In this document: positions 10,459 to 22,937 of the stretch, one piece after another
Layout: each line of letters starts with the position of its first letter
How positions within the stretch are numbered: position 1 is the first letter of the stretch
Assembly (NCBI GenBank): GCA_944470555.2
Contig: OX104127.1
Location: forward strand, 51,202,934 to 51,266,933
Source: Heterobilharzia americana
Taxonomy: Eukaryota > Platyhelminthes > Trematoda > Strigeidida > Schistosomatidae
Reading direction: 5' to 3'
DNA: 64,000 nt
Position numbers and translations under genes: made by a program
Notes under the pieces: generated by a model
What the model was told of the DNA's origin: nothing
The model's input: only the letters and a program-made list of their open reading frames with translations
The model's database searches: none

Positions 10459-10758
10459 TTGCGAGCAATGCAAAGTTACACGACGGCGTGGATGCTTGAC
10501 CATTTGAGTTTTAGTTTAACTAGTCAGGGTCAACATCATTGTTGGATCTTGTTGAACGATCAGTCTATTGATTTTGGAGGATTATTTGACATTACAATAA
10601 ATACCATTGTAATACGTCTGACAAAACGAAGAAAATCTGCTGGTTCATATCACAGAGGAGGTAAGGTTTCTTTCGGCTTTGCTACTCTTCTCTTTACACT
10701 CAGAAAGGTAATTATTTATCGTTGGTTTTGTGTAGTAAACAATGATGTTAATAACTAA
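10459..10758 (+). CDS. Unidentified 99-aa ORF, possible first exon
   Basis: Open from ATG (an in-frame ATG also at 10,468). No family recognised. The phrase HRGG at about 10,651-10,662 coincides with a strong splice-donor-like AGAGGAG|GTAAGG, so the coding part, if real, might stop there. Divergent to the ORF at 10,053-10,421 with a very short gap, which would suit a shared promoter. Evidence is weak. Confidence 0.2.
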   Translation: MRAMQSYTTAWMLDHLSFSLTSQGQHHCWILLNDQSIDFGGLFDITINTIVIRLTKRRKSAGSYHRGGKVSFGFATLLFTLRKVIIYRWFCVVNNDVNN

Positions 10759-13700
10759 TGAATAGACGGCGACTGAAAAGAGATTTCATATAAGAAATTT
10801 ACTTAGACTAGAGAATACTTTTCTTAACAATTCATTCTGTGAACATTCCATAATATATACAAACTGTATATAATCAGTGTGATAAGCACATTTTTCAGCA
10901 ATTCACATTTTAAAGAAACATTTGAGTTTAGAATTGTAAGAATAAAATGACGACTTACCAGTTCTTTAGTGTTAATATGATTCACCAAAACACTGAATTT
11001 GGTGATAAGTAAGTAAAGTCTAAAATGTACAACTAATTATTCATCATAAACATAGTTGACATGCATGAAGTAAAGGTAAAAAAATAAAGGGTAGGCTTTT
11101 CAGTAAATTCGATAGGTGATTATGCAATACACAGAATAAAATAAGAAGGTGGAAATCTTTATGAGCCAAGTATTTTCACTATATATAAAGCCAATTTAGT
11201 AGTACTCTTCACCGTACAGGAACTAGTTGTCATACCTGAATTTATTTGCACTTTATAGAGTGACTTGTGTCAGCACGATTTCTAGCTACCTATCAAAGTA
11301 TAGGTATGCTTCACAGAGGTCCACTTTATCTTATTGTTTGTCTGTAAGGTATGCCTGATGAAAGCAGAAGATATATATGAAAAGGCTACAAGTTCGTGAA
11401 CAAAGGGGTCCTCCAGTATGCTATGAAATCAGTGCTAAGATTTGGTATGCAGTAATGAACATAGGAGGCAGTTCAGTTTGATTATATGATGCTTCCATTA
11501 CTGAGTTAACCTGAAGATGTTATGCATACGCAAGTAAAAAATCTCATGATGTGTGATATTGGCCAGCACAGGATTAAGTTGGAAGAAAGCTAAGGGTGGC
11601 TAGAATAAGTGATTGCACCAATCTGTTAAGCGTTCGATTGTTTGTCTGAGTTGTGTAAGAGAAGGTAAGATATATGCACGGGTTTCTCAAGATGAATAGA
11701 ATCAGCAGCAGGCAACTCTGGAGGAAATGGCTCAAAATAGTTAACAGTGGCGCAAATCTATAGACTTTTTATCATCTTCGAAATTTAGAACCTTTATCTA
11801 ACCTCTCTTTCTCTCAGTATAAACTTGAAACTTAGGCAATATGGTGAGATTTAACTCTATATTAGATTTGTTTATTTGATAAATAACACACAGTGATGCA
11901 GTATTATTCACTTGATAACATTTCAAGCATGAATTATTACTCATAATCATATGAATGTAATCATACCACTTTCTACATCTGGTTTTTATAGTCTCATCAC
12001 GTGATATTCTTTGTTTTCAGTGTTAGAGATGTTGCGTGTTGGTTCGATGAACAAAGATTCAGTAATCAGTTTCTTTCTTTCTCTCTCTCTACCTAATTAT
12101 ATTGAACTTAAGTGAAGCGGTTTTATCCCACCCTATTATGTGTTAATGCAAGCACTACAATAGTCGAGATTTTTCCAGATTATTGATCCTATTCGGGTCT
12201 GTCATGCTATATTTAGCTAGATTCCTATGTTCCGGTAATCTAGCTGTGACACCGACCCATGTACTTGACATCACCATCATTACATGGAATATTATAGATT
12301 AGATTATTTTGCTTATCGGATCCTCAGGCCAACAAAGCTCATCTCTCAGAGCTTTTAGGTTTAAATGCCACCCTGATTACAGCCTTGTTGAGAATCCTAC
12401 GTAATTTAATGCTTTTGTGAGTATTTACAAATACCATAGCATTTATTTACATCATTTCCTATAAAAGGTGATTGATGACCACACCGCAACTGTTGTGCGT
12501 TAGCCTCGTAAACCACAATTGTATCCAGTCAGTACATGCGTGTTATTAGCTGTTCCAGTGGAAGGTAAGTGTGCAGTAGTAATCATTGATATTTTATTGT
12601 GTTAAGCTCCATTTTTTGCAGACCTAAGGCCATAAATTTTGTTAAGAAAAAGAAGAAACACAAAGTTTGCCAGACTAGCATAAAGGACGCGCTTAGTATA
12701 CTAAGATAACAAGTATTTCAATTATGTTGCAATTGTGAAGTTATCTTTAGGTTTACGCCAACGTTATAATGTGTGTAAGCGGCGGGAGAGTTGAGGTTGT
12801 GGTGATTGTTTAATGCATATATACAGCAGTGTACATATTCCCCAATTGAGGGTTGAAGGCAAGTCTAAGATAATGAGCTTTCGTTACTGTGTGAATATCA
12901 AGTATAAATGCTTTTTCGTTTTGCATAAGTTTTCGAATATCCCTAGCTATGGTTAATTAGTATCTCCATGTTAGCTCCAATCCCTCGTTACTAAAAGTTG
13001 TATCTCTTTTGAACTCCATGGCATACCTACATCAACACTGGGACGTTTTTTAGTATGCATAAGATTCCCTGTAACTGCGATTTCCTTAGTTGCGTATATG
13101 AGATGGCGATGATAAGTTTTCAAATTTCATATTAGAACGAATCACTATATTCCTATTTGTAATCAGCCCAACTCGTACACACTGTCATTAACTATTCAAT
13201 TGGTGATTTGCTGTTGAAGAAAACGCTTATCAGCAAGTGAAAGCTTACAGAGAAATAACTATTAGGCGGAGAAATGGATTGACAATACAACTACAACATG
13301 AAAAGTCACAAAGATGAGAATGATATGTGGAGTGTACATGTCACATTCAAAGCAAGTAAACTAACTCTTCATATGTCACAAAAAAAACATGCTTGAAGTC
13401 TCCAAGAATCACAAATATCCACAGAAATACACAAAACTGGATGACAAAGTAATATTGCTAGCTCACATGTGTCAGTTGGCCTCCCAAGGTCTCAAACTGA
13501 CCAACCACAACTGTATTCAAGGTAGAAGACACAAACTTGAACGTAATGGCCGGCCACTGAAGTCGCCCACAAAGAGAGTTGTTTGAAAGCAATTACGTGC
13601 CAATGACTATCATTTGGTTAAACAACAATAGATACCTGTAGCTTTACTGTCACGCTTGTGGCCTACCTAGTTCTGACTGACACTTGAACTCAGAAGATAA

Positions 13701-14399
13701 TTTGAAGGAAATTTAGTATGAAATATAATGCGGTTAAAGTGGTCGTCAAACAAAAGCTTCTTTAAGTCGGACTGGAATGCTGTCACCTTCAGCTGCAAGG
13801 CATTCATAACCTTAAGACACGAATTTCTCCACTAGAACGTTCAGGCTACTGACAAATAAAAAGTAGTGTACCACTGAGAACAAAATATTTCATCGCTCTG
13901 AGTTTTCCTCCTTGTTCCGCTAAATTTAACCCACGTTTTTTTCGATTTGCTTAAACCTCCTGAAAATAGTCTCTTATTTTGCGCACTCGAGTTTCTGCCA
14001 GATGTTTTCTGGATGCTTTTTTGAGTACACGTTAAGTAACTACAAGAAACGAATACAAGGAGTGTTTTTCCTATTACAACTTTAAAATTATAGAAAAATA
14101 AGTTTCATTGATTATGGAGTTAATCAGAAAAGTGCCCTCATAACCAACCACAAGGTTGTCACGTCTCACAAACATGGCAGGCAAGTTTTTCTTTTCGTCA
14201 ACTTGATCGGTTCAAACAGACGTGATACATTTCGATATTGGAGTCGAAAAGTGCAGATATTTTGCTGCCAGTCGTAATATTCAGCAAAATTATAAACTGT
14301 CACGGAAGTACTTGAGATCTATAGTTATCCAATCACTCAAGAACAAAATATTGCAGACAGCATGCGTACATCCACATACTTTTCATCATTATTCTTAAG
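10759..14399. other. Long non-coding stretch without recognised features
   Basis: AT-rich sequence. The only sizeable ORF (13,389-13,586, plus, 65 codons) has no recognisable motif. A short TTTCT/CTCT pyrimidine tract lies near 12,070-12,090. No LINE, SINE or ribozyme motif was identified; anything older may be too diverged to see. Confidence 0.4.
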
Positions 14400-14787
14400 C
14401 AAAATATGCGTAGTGTCACATTGGAAGTATTAGCTTGGTCCATTTCTGTGAAGGTAAGAACAAAGAAGCTATTGATGAACGTATTATGCTTCCACCACCT
14501 TCTGGTTTTAGCGGGGCGTGTGATATATTATAGTGCTTGCTTGGAAAGACGCCTGAAGCTGGTCGGACCTCAGTGCAGGATTTTATGGAATGTTCTAACA
14601 CAAAATACAAAGATGCTGAGACATCATCATCAACAACGTAAGACCGGGCATTACTGTGTAGCGGTCCGAGTTGCCGCACCTCATATCGGCACATCAAGTA
14701 AAAAGGCAGTGAAGTGGAAGGTGAAGAAAAGAAAACTCAGTCAGAAGAAATATAAAGTACGGAAAGAGAGAAAGGAAGAACGAGAAA

Positions 14788-15204
14788 ATGGTGAGATTCA
14801 GTGTAGCGGCGATGTCAAGACGTACTATAAAAATGGTAAGTTTCTCTGCAGTCTTAGAAGACATGAACTATTCCACGGATCCTAACTCTCGCAACTTTAG
14901 GAAGCGTGGTGAAAAAGTCACCCTCTATGCTGCAGGTGAAATGGGAGGAAACAGCCAAAGTCCTAAAAAAGAACGGCTGGCAACCTACATTTGCAGGGTT
15001 GGCGCAGTTTGTGCGAGTATAATGCTAAGTATTTCCGTACAATTATTAGCAAGTAAGCAACGATCGAGTAGTAAGATAGCCTCTTATATGCAGCATTTGG
15101 TGTCTGCTGGTGTAGACATGAGACCCCGATGTATAGTTTGCGGAGGAAGTCACATAGCCACGAAATGTTCCATATTCTTCGTGTTACAGGCCAACGAAAG
15201 ATGA
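14788..15204 (+). pseudogene. BEL/Pao gag remnant with CCHC-type knuckle
   Basis: A 138-codon open piece. Its C-terminal part holds the Cys-X2-Cys-X3-His-X4-Cys knuckle (15,130-15,168), expected to bind nucleic acid in a gag protein. The overlapping ORF at 14,406-14,885 has a Lys-rich C-terminus (KWKVKKRKLSQKKYK) and may be the preceding, frameshifted gag segment. Confidence 0.5.
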
Positions 15205-16076
15205 TCAAAAGCTAAAGAACTACGCCCTTCGTCACGGATCAGCGGAATGTAATGCTGACATTGCGTGCAGTTTGGAGCGTTCTGAAGAACCACACTACCC
15301 ACTGACACATGAATCTAAGAACCCCCAGAATGGCGTAAATGAACAACTAGAGAGAAGTAGCTGTAGATATACTGAGTCGCTTAGAGAATGTGTTTGGGCT
15401 TAATCCCTGTATTCCTGAAATGCGTAATAAAGAGTTTGGTAGATATACCTTTTAAGACTCAAATACTACTGTGATCAAGACACACTACATCTAGGCTGAT
15501 AGTCAGAAGATGAGATTACCATCAAAACAGTTAGCGGAAGTAAAGTGGCGAGCTCAGTCAGAAAACCTTTTGAATTCCATTGATTAGGCGGAAGTGAACT
15601 TATATCCATAGATCAAGCCACTGTGGTGAATATTTTCCGGTGTTTAGAAATGGCCGCATCTTACTAACGTGTCTTGGACAGAGCGAAAGGATGGCGAAGC
15701 TGTTACTCGTTGGGTGTGATAAGCCTAAAGCCCATCAGATGTTAAGCCAAAGGCTCAAAGGAAGGAAAAATCTTTATTCCATCAAGACTTTTCTAGTTTA
15801 GGCTCTTTTTCGACCATAGGCTAAAGCAAGTATGACGAAAGAGTCGTTAATTATATCTCGCAAAGTAGCAACGCTGTGGGCCATTTTGAGGACACATATA
15901 ACCACGACGTGCATTCGTGTGACAAATCTTTGTCAATGGGCAACTCGAAAGTGATTGACATACCCCAGCATGGCTCACGCTTTGAAAACGGTCATTTCTT
16001 TGTCCCTTTGCCCTGGAAAACGGGGACTTTGGCGGTTGCTGTTAGGCATGAATAAGATAGGTGGAGACTAGAGAGC

Positions 16077-16415
16077 TTGAAGCGTCGGCCAATGTGCCAT
16101 GGGGATTTTCATAAGAGTTACATCACGGCTATGTGGCAAACTATTAACAAGGGATACGCAGCGGCAGCCCAATCGTTGCAACTCGACTCGAGTTACCGAT
16201 TACGATGGTACCTTCCTCATCACATAGCGCTGAATCTCAAAGGGCCACGTGAAATAAGGGTGGTTTTGGATTGCGCCACCAAAGTTCTCGGCAAATCCGT
16301 AAGTGACTTACTGTACCAAAGCCCAAAAACAAAGTCAGATTTCGTCGGTATCCTGTTGCATTTTCATAGGGAGCCGGCTTATTTGCCAATGCAGAAGAGA
16401 CGTATGTACAGGTGA
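16077..16415 (+). pseudogene. BEL/Pao reverse transcriptase remnant
   Basis: The 112-codon piece covers the RT entry: INKGYAAAAQ, LRWYLPHH, IRVVLDCATKVLGKS and VGILLHFHREP. These correspond to the conserved N-terminal RT segment of BEL/Pao pol. The catalytic Asp-Asp motif is not preserved in any neighbouring frame. It is continued downstream by shorter frames up to 17,168. Confidence 0.7.
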
Positions 16416-17284
16416 AGGTCCTGGAGGCCAACCGTGGTGCACTACGCCTCCTTTGAAGGCTAGAGGGTGATATCCCGAAAAAGCTTATTGAGTGCCAAAT
16501 GACATAACATTTAGTTGGTGTAGTATCTTCACCATTCTGTGTAAATTTCTCATTTTTAAAGACTAGGCGAAAACTCACCAGCCAATTCAGAACCTGTGGG
16601 GGGAACTTCTTCCGACCTTTTGCAACATAGAAACAACAGTTGACATGCTTTTATGTCGAGTATCCAACTATAGAGCACTGGGCATTAGATGGGACGCGGT
16701 ACATGATGCTTTTAAGTTTCGTTTCGACCCAGCTGAGAAACCAATGACAAGGGGAGTCCCTCCTGCCATTTAATCGATTTGATCCACTGCTTTCAGCTGC
16801 TTCAATACATCTACCTTGAAACAACTTTTAGAGTCTTTATAAGTCCCGAAGTGGTCCCAGTCAGCCTTAAACACAAGTGCAGTGTCCTTGTGGGAGGACT
16901 GAATTACCTTATAAGGAAGCTCATGCAGCTTACATTGCCCACGAGTATTAGGACTGATGATAGCTAACAGAATTGGAGAACAGATTTGCATTTGTTTTGG
17001 GATACCGCTGAAACGGGTTATACAGCGGTCGCCTACTCATGGAATATCCCTAAATACAGATCTCCGTACAACATTTTGCTTTGTAGCAAGGCTAGAGGTA
17101 CCAAAAATGATGAAACCACTCCACTAGCTAGCCCCTCCAAAGTACATGCTCCAGTAGAACTCCTATAGAAGCGATCGAACCGGACAAAGCATAATGTTCC
17201 TTTTCTCACTCACGGTGGTAAGTTATATAATAAGCCAGAAGAAATAAGTGAATTATTAAATAACCATTAGCAATATCCAGTAAT

Positions 17285-19430
17285 AATGTGAATTTCGTTA
17301 AATTCAGCGATGAATTCTCTTCTTCAATACTGGAACCTATTGAGTTCACACGTGCTAACATTAATAGAGCCAATGAAACACTCAAGTTCTCTGGCAGCAA
17401 AGGCATTGACGGGATAACTTTATATTTCTATAAAAATGAAGCTCCTGACATTTTGTTATTACCATTCAAATTATACTCCATATCCATAGACACTTCTATT
17501 ATAATTATTTTATTATCAGTCCCTCGGGTTCCCAGTGGAACATAGGGCTTCGGTAGCACGTCGCCATTTCACTCTGTTCTCTGAAGTCTTTTCAACCTAG
17601 CTCCACGACTGCCCACAAGCTTTCATTCTTTCCTCACACCATCTCCTCCATGTCACCCTCGGATGCCCAACTCGTCGGCTCTCATTTTGGTTCCACTCAA
17701 GGGCATGGCCTGGAGCCTGATATTCCGGAATGGTCTTCTCAGTGTATGTCGGCAAAGTCCATCTCCACTTCCTTTCGCATATCTGTTGGGCAATGGGTTC
17801 TTGGTTAGTTGCCGGCCACAGTTCCTTGTTGCTTATTCCTTCTGGCCATCTATATGATCTTCAGTATCGAGTGAGCGTAGGCGGCAGCTGTTGACGAATG
17901 TCTGCAGTCCGTTGGAAATGCTTTTCGAAACGCACCAAGTCCTTTAACCATCACATAGAACCACCAACTTAACCGACAATAGTGTTTAAAATCCGGATCT
18001 TGTTCACGCTCTATGTAGAGTGCAGAGCGATGCAGTAGCTCTCTACACTGATTTCAGGTTAATGGAGGCCTGACTTGATGTCTTTCCGATCTTGGCTATG
18101 ACATCCTCATCTGTGCCGCCCGTAGTTGAAACAGTGTCTTTCATAACACCTAGACACAAATCTGGTTCCAAAACTGAAGTTAATAACTGCAGACCTATAA
18201 ATATCGTGCCAGTTGTTTCTAGAATTATGGGGAACGTACGTTAAAGAAGATATTCTTCAACACATGCTCAACAGTGTCGTCTAGTCGGCATGAATTCTTG
18301 AGGCCACGACCATGTATGACCTGTCGCCTCGACTTCTTTAACTTCTTGACCGCTGGCCGTCATCAGCGTAAGTTAGTCCCTGTCCTTTATTTTGATATCA
18401 AGTCATTTGAACGCGTGGATCATTCACTGCTTATCCGAAAGCTACAAGCACTTAAACTTGTTAACCCCTTTTTAGGCTGGATTAAATCTTTCTTTTATAA
18501 CCGTTCAAGAGCTGTGAAAATAGAAACTCAGCTTTCTAAACCTAGGCCAGTTGCTTTTGTAGTTTAGGGTAGCGCGCTCGGTCCTCTTCTTTTCACCCCT
18601 TATGTTAATGACATTCGCAAATACTCTTCAGTTGAGGAACCTTTCTTGTTTGCCGGTGGTTTAAAAGTTGCATACACATTCTCGCGTGACGACCTGTCCT
18701 ACTTTCAAAGGCTAGTACAGAGCGAACTTGACCCAATAGCCACTTGGTCTATCAATTGGAACCTTCGGTTCAACTTAGATAGGCATATCCAATATGCTTT
18801 GGCGCACCTTCTGTTCATTTGCAGTTGTCTCTGCAAACTGAAATGCTACCTTGTCTCCGCAGCGTCCTTGACTCAGTTAATCTAACCCCACATTCTTTAA
18901 ACATGTTGCGACACAAACTCGTAAGTCCAGAATTGTACTAGGCTGCATAATTAGTAACTTTCATAACCATGGAGCTAAGTTGCTGTACAAAACTTGCGTT
19001 TGGCCGCTGTTAGAATACTGTTCGTTTGTTTTAGGGAGCATCTGTATAAACGACAAACTTAAGGTTGATGGCGTCCGGCGGTGCTTTACATCTAGCCTTC
19101 TTGGTTACTAATGTGGTCAGGATTATACGTCTTGACGTACGTCCATTAGTCTACAACCACTTTGGACGAGACGTCTTAGGACAAACCTTATATTTTCCCT
19201 CAAGATTTTACATACAATATTCTCTAAAGCTAGCGTGGAAATCAATCTCACTCTAGGTCGCCGCAGTCTACATACTCAGGCCCACATTGTTGAAAAGAAA
19301 GCTTTCGGGATGTCCCTTCGAGCTAACGTTTGCTCTACTAAATACTCGGAAATATAGAACCATCTTCCTGTTGACGTCAGAGCTTCCGGCTCAACTATTC
19401 AGTTCAGTAATGTTATAAAGATTCTTATCC
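17285..19430 (+). mobile_element. CR1-type LINE (second family), RT domain, split by an RTE insertion
   Basis: The left half (17,288-17,500) reads FSGSKGIDGITLYFYK and LLPFKLYSISID, the start of the RT. The right half resumes at about 18,166 with SGSKTEVNNCRPINIVPV. Later pieces are VLYFDIKSFERVDHSLLIRK (18,379-18,438), then GSALGPLLFTPYVND, FLFAGGLKV (18,644-18,670) and LLYKTCVRPLLEYCSF near 18,980-19,030. Motif C is FAGG, so both catalytic Asp codons have become Gly. Several frameshifts are present. It is a relic of a family related to the 7.7-kb and 43.5-kb fragments. Confidence 0.8.
17500..18165 (-). mobile_element. RTE-clade LINE 3' end inserted into the CR1
   Basis: On the minus strand it runs from a TVSTTGGTDEDV thumb segment to the typical RTE end (CCCTATGTTCC.CTGGGAACCC, then a TAA/ATT tail at 17,500-17,530 on plus). 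It is 5'-truncated at about 18,165. It interrupts the CR1 reading between YSISID and KSGSKTEVNN. Host codons expected between these are missing, so the insertion came with a small deletion. Confidence 0.8.
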
Positions 19431-19873
19431 TTCTGCAACTTCCTAAACATACCAAGCGAATCACAACTATCTCCACAACGCTCAGTATAATAGGTCCCTC
19501 AAGTGTATGAGACGTCATACACACCTTGATTATATAACTGTGGATACTTTACCGATACTCCAGACTGTATAAATGGGTGCTTTTTGGTTAGCAAAGCTAA
19601 AAACTGAGGAACTTTCTGAGGGATAGACGGTTATGTGACTAAGTAACAAACTTAGCAAATGGACTAACAACGTCAGCTGGTTGTAACGCAAACTTCGAAC
19701 ACTGTGCGCTTTTGTTCCTAATATTGGAACCTATCTGTGTGATGGGGGATGAAAATTCATGCCCGTCTCATGAATTTCAGCAGGTTTCAACAAGATTGTG
19801 CATATCAATGACTTGACATGTGAATTATTCAATGCCAAACATCATTTTGTGAACTTTCAAGAATTATCAATTT
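19431..19873. other. Non-coding stretch left of the CR1 complex
   Basis: Nothing recognised. It marks the outer flank beyond the 3' tail of CR1 copy 2. Confidence 0.4.
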
Positions 19874-20404
19874 CCAATATCCAATATTAATAACGAGAGC
19901 GTAGAGCTACGGGTTGCTGGGAAGTTTACGGAACTGCCGTGACTCCTGCTTGTGTATGTACCTGGAAGAGAATAGTAAGGTAGTGGTAAAAGAATGAAGA
20001 AGAGAAAAAAATAAGGGAAGAGAAAGAGGAGGGAAAAGGGAGTGGTGAAAAAGCGAAAAAGGGAACGAAAGAAAAGTATTTGGGTATAGCTCGAATGGCC
20101 GCGTGGGTTTGGTTCCTGCAGAAGAATTCGTAGGCAATGTGGGTGTATGAAGGAGAGAGATAGTGAGTGGTAGTTAGGAGGGAGTTGGTGGTTAGTGAGG
20201 TTGGTGACTGAGTACGTCCATGGTAGTCCATGCGAGGTGACATAACTGTCTAATCGCCTCTTGAATAAGACGACTGAGGGAGCTATAACGATATGTCGCG
20301 GTAAAACATTCCATAAAGCACATACTCTTAGGAAGAAAAATTTGGACCTCAGTATGGTGTTGGCTCTCTGGCGTGCTGTCTTAGTAGGGTTTTCTCCTGA
20401 AGAT
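19874..20404 (-). mobile_element. 3' end of CR1 copy 2 (unit 0), displaced by insertion of copy 1
   Basis: It starts on the plus strand with the 3' tail repeat (CCAATATCC, i.e. ATATTGG on the element strand), contains the 3' UTR, and ends with the last part of ORF2. The final 139 bases after position 20,265 are identical to the tandem units. Its 3' UTR differs clearly from copy 1, lacking about 160 bp after the tail and having different bases around 20,100-20,220. It continues logically into copy 2 at 28,627, so copy 1 split the two. Confidence 0.8.
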
Positions 20405-20719
20405 CCAATATCCAATATCCAATATTGATAGTGCGAGCGTAGAAAACTAGTAGTTTTTGATCTCTCGCGTCTAGTTCTTAGGGCTTGGTTCCAGTTGTTC
20501 GGTTCACTCCTGCAGTGGACGAGGAAATACCCTCTGCTTTCTTGCTTTTAGCTTCGGTCAGGTGGATGTTTTGTGGGTTAGTAGGTTGTAATTTGTAGAG
20601 TGATTAGGGAGCTACGGGCTGCTGGGAAGTTTAGAGAACAACCGTGACTCCTGTCTGTGTAGGTACCTGAAAGAGAATATTAAGGTAGTGGTAAAGGAAT
20701 GAAGAGAGAAGTAAGGAAG

Positions 20720-20850
20720 AGTAAAAAAATAAATAAATAAATAAATAAAATAAAATATAAAAAAAATAATAATAATAAAAATAAAAGTAAAAAAAATAAA
20801 TAAATAAATAAATAAAATTAAAAACAAAAATAATAGTAATAATAATGTAG
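20720..20850. repeat. AAATA/AAT-rich simple-sequence tract, repeated in every unit
   Basis: Runs of AAAT, AAATA and AAT inside the LINE 3' UTR. Equivalent tracts occur near 21,560-21,695, 22,405-22,540 and, contracted to poly-A plus AAAT, at 23,255-23,345 in copy 1. Its length explains the 841/846-bp difference and most of the difference between copy 1's 3' end and the units. Confidence 0.85.
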
Positions 20851-22871
20851 GGAAGAGGAAAGGGAAGGAGAATAAAAGAAGGGGTGAAAAGAGAAATGAG
20901 AACGAAAGAAAAGTATTTGGGAATTGCGCGAATGGTCGCGTGGGTTTGGTTCCTACAGAAGAATTAGTAGGTAATGTGGGTGTATTAAGGAGAGAGATAG
21001 TGAGTGGTAGTTAGGAGGGAGTTGGGGGCTACTGAGGTTGGTGACTACCTGAGTACGTCCGTGGTAGTCCATGCGAGGTGACATAACTGTCTAATCGCCT
21101 CTTGAATAAGACGACTGAGGGAGCTATAACGATATGTCGCGGTAAAACATTCCATAAAGCACATACTCTTAGGAAGAAAAATTTGGACCTCAGTATGGTG
21201 TTGGCTCTCTGGCGTGCTGTCTTAGTAGGGTTTTCTCCTGAAGATCCAATATCCAATATCCAATATTGATAGTGCGAGCGTAGAAAACTAGTAGTTTTTG
21301 ATCTCTCGCGTCTAGTTCTTAGGGCTTGGTTCCAGTTGTTCGGTTCACTCCTGCAGTGGACGAGGAAATACCCTCTGCTTTCTTGCTTTTAGCTTCGGTC
21401 AGGTGGATGTTTTGTGGGTTAGTAGGTTGTAATTTGTAGAGTGATTAGGGAGCTACGGGCTGCTGGGAAGTTTAGAGAACAACCGTGACTCCTGTCTGTG
21501 TAGGTACCTGAAAGAGAATATTAAGGTAGTGGTAAAGGAATGAAGAGAGAAGTAAGGAAGAGTAAAAAAATAAATAAATAAATAAATAAAATAAAATAAA
21601 ATATAAAAAAAATAATAATAATAAAAATAAAAGTAAAAAAAATAAATAAATAAATAAATAAAATTAAAAACAAAAATAATAGTAATAATAATGTAGGGAA
21701 GAGGAAAGGGAAGGAGAATAAAAGAAGGGGTGAAAAGAGAAATGAGAACGAAAGAAAAGTATTTGGGAATTGCGCGAATGGTCGCGTGGGTTTGGTTCCT
21801 ACAGAAGAATTAGTAGGTAATGTGGGTGTATTAAGGAGAGAGATAGTGAGTGGTAGTTAGGAGGGAGTTGGGGGCTACTGAGGTTGGTGACTACCTGAGT
21901 ACGTCCGTGGTAGTCCATGCGAGGTGACATAACTGTCTAATCGCCTCTTGAATAAGACGACTGAGGGAGCTATAACGATATGTCGCGGTAAAACATTCCA
22001 TAAAGCACATACTCTTAGGAAGAAAAATTTGGACCTCAGTATGGTGTTGGCTCTCTGGCGTGCTGTCTTAGTAGGGTTTTCTCCTGAAGATCCAATATCC
22101 AATATCCAATATTGATAGTGCGAGCGTAGAAAACTAGTAGTTTTTGATCTCTCGCGTCTAGTTCTTAGGGCTTGGTTCCAGTTGTTCGGTTCACTCCTGC
22201 AGTGGACGAGGAAATACCCTCTGCTTTCTTGCTTTTAGCTTCGGTCAGGTGGATGTTTTGTGGGTTAGTAGGTTGTAATTTGTAGAGTGATTAGGGAGCT
22301 ACGGGCTGCTGGGAAGTTTAGAGAACAACCGTGACTCCTGTCTGTGTAGGTACCTGAAAGAGAATATTAAGGTAGTGGTAAAGGAATGAAGAGAGAAGTA
22401 AGGAAGAGTAAAAAAATAAATAAATAAATAAATAAAATAAAATAAAATATAAAAAAAATAATAATAATAAAAATAAAAGTAAAAAAAATAAATAAATAAA
22501 TAAATAAAATTAAAAACAAAAATAATAGTAATAATAATGTAGGGAAGAGGAAAGGGAAGGAGAATAAAAGAAGGGGTGAAAAGAGAAATGAGAACGAAAG
22601 AAAAGTATTTGGGAATTGCGCGAATGGTCGCGTGGGTTTGGTTCCTACAGAAGAATTAGTAGGTAATGTGGGTGTATTAAGGAGAGAGATAGTGAGTGGT
22701 AGTTAGGAGGGAGTTGGGGGCTACTGAGGTTGGTGACTACCTGAGTACGTCCGTGGTAGTCCATGCGAGGTGACATAACTGTCTAATCGCCTCTTGAATA
22801 AGACGACTGAGGGAGCTATAACGATATGTCGCGGTAAAACATTCCATAAAGCACATACTCTTAGGAAGAAA

Positions 22872-22937
22872 AATTTGGACCTCAGTATGGTGTTGGCTCT
22901 CTGGCGTGCTGTCTTAGTAGGGTTTTCTCCTGAAGAT
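22872..22937. repeat. 66-bp target-site duplication, left copy
   Basis: The 66 bases beginning AATTTGGACC and ending CTGAAGAT are the same as those at 28,627-28,692. They flank copy 1 on both sides and lie within the ORF2 sequence of copy 2. This marks the insertion site of copy 1. Confidence 0.8.

Larger units (their letters stand above)
14400..17170 (+). mobile_element. BEL/Pao (Sinbad-like) LTR retrotransposon, decayed, no LTRs found
   Basis: Order on the plus strand is gag-like, then pol. The gag part includes a zinc knuckle CIVCGGSHIATKC at 15,130-15,168. The pol part includes a BEL/Pao RT block at about 16,190-16,370 with WYLPHH, REIRVVLDCATK and SDLLYQSP, matching the WYLPHHPV / RVVFDCAAK signatures of that superfamily. 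Downstream a GVVSSPFC-like stretch near 16,520 and an RNase H-entry motif (WDTAETGYTAVAYSW, 16,999-17,043) follow in shifted frames. Many stops and frameshifts mean it is dead. Protease and integrase were not recognised, and I found no paired LTRs. Confidence 0.75.
20405..22937 (-). repeat. Tandem array of three CR1-derived ~846-bp units
   Basis: Units lie at 20,405-21,245 (841 bp), 21,246-22,091 (846 bp) and 22,092-22,937 (846 bp). The 5-bp length difference is one extra pentamer in an internal AAATA-rich tract. Each unit begins with the LINE 3' tail and ends GAAGAT. Each encodes the same 75-codon ORF2 C-terminal piece (RSKFFFLRVCALWNVLP) on the minus strand at 21,029-21,256, 21,875-22,102 and 22,721-22,948. 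The left part of each unit matches copy 1 and the right part matches unit 0, switching within a shared 45-bp stretch, so the units look like products of unequal crossing-over. Confidence 0.9.

Noticed and set aside
14416..14697. 93-codon minus-strand ORF
   Set aside because: Lies antisense to the gag-like part of the BEL/Pao relic; no own motif.
19867..20415. 182-codon minus-strand ORF
   Set aside because: Reads from the LINE ORF2 end through its 3' UTR and tail in unit 0; a by-product, not a gene.
20612..20827. 71-codon Phe/Ile-rich ORF resembling a membrane protein
   Set aside because: Translation of the AAATA-rich simple repeat in the LINE 3' UTR.
20405..22937. CRISPR-like or bacterial direct repeat array
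   Set aside because: Units are ~846 bp without spacers and consist of LINE sequence.
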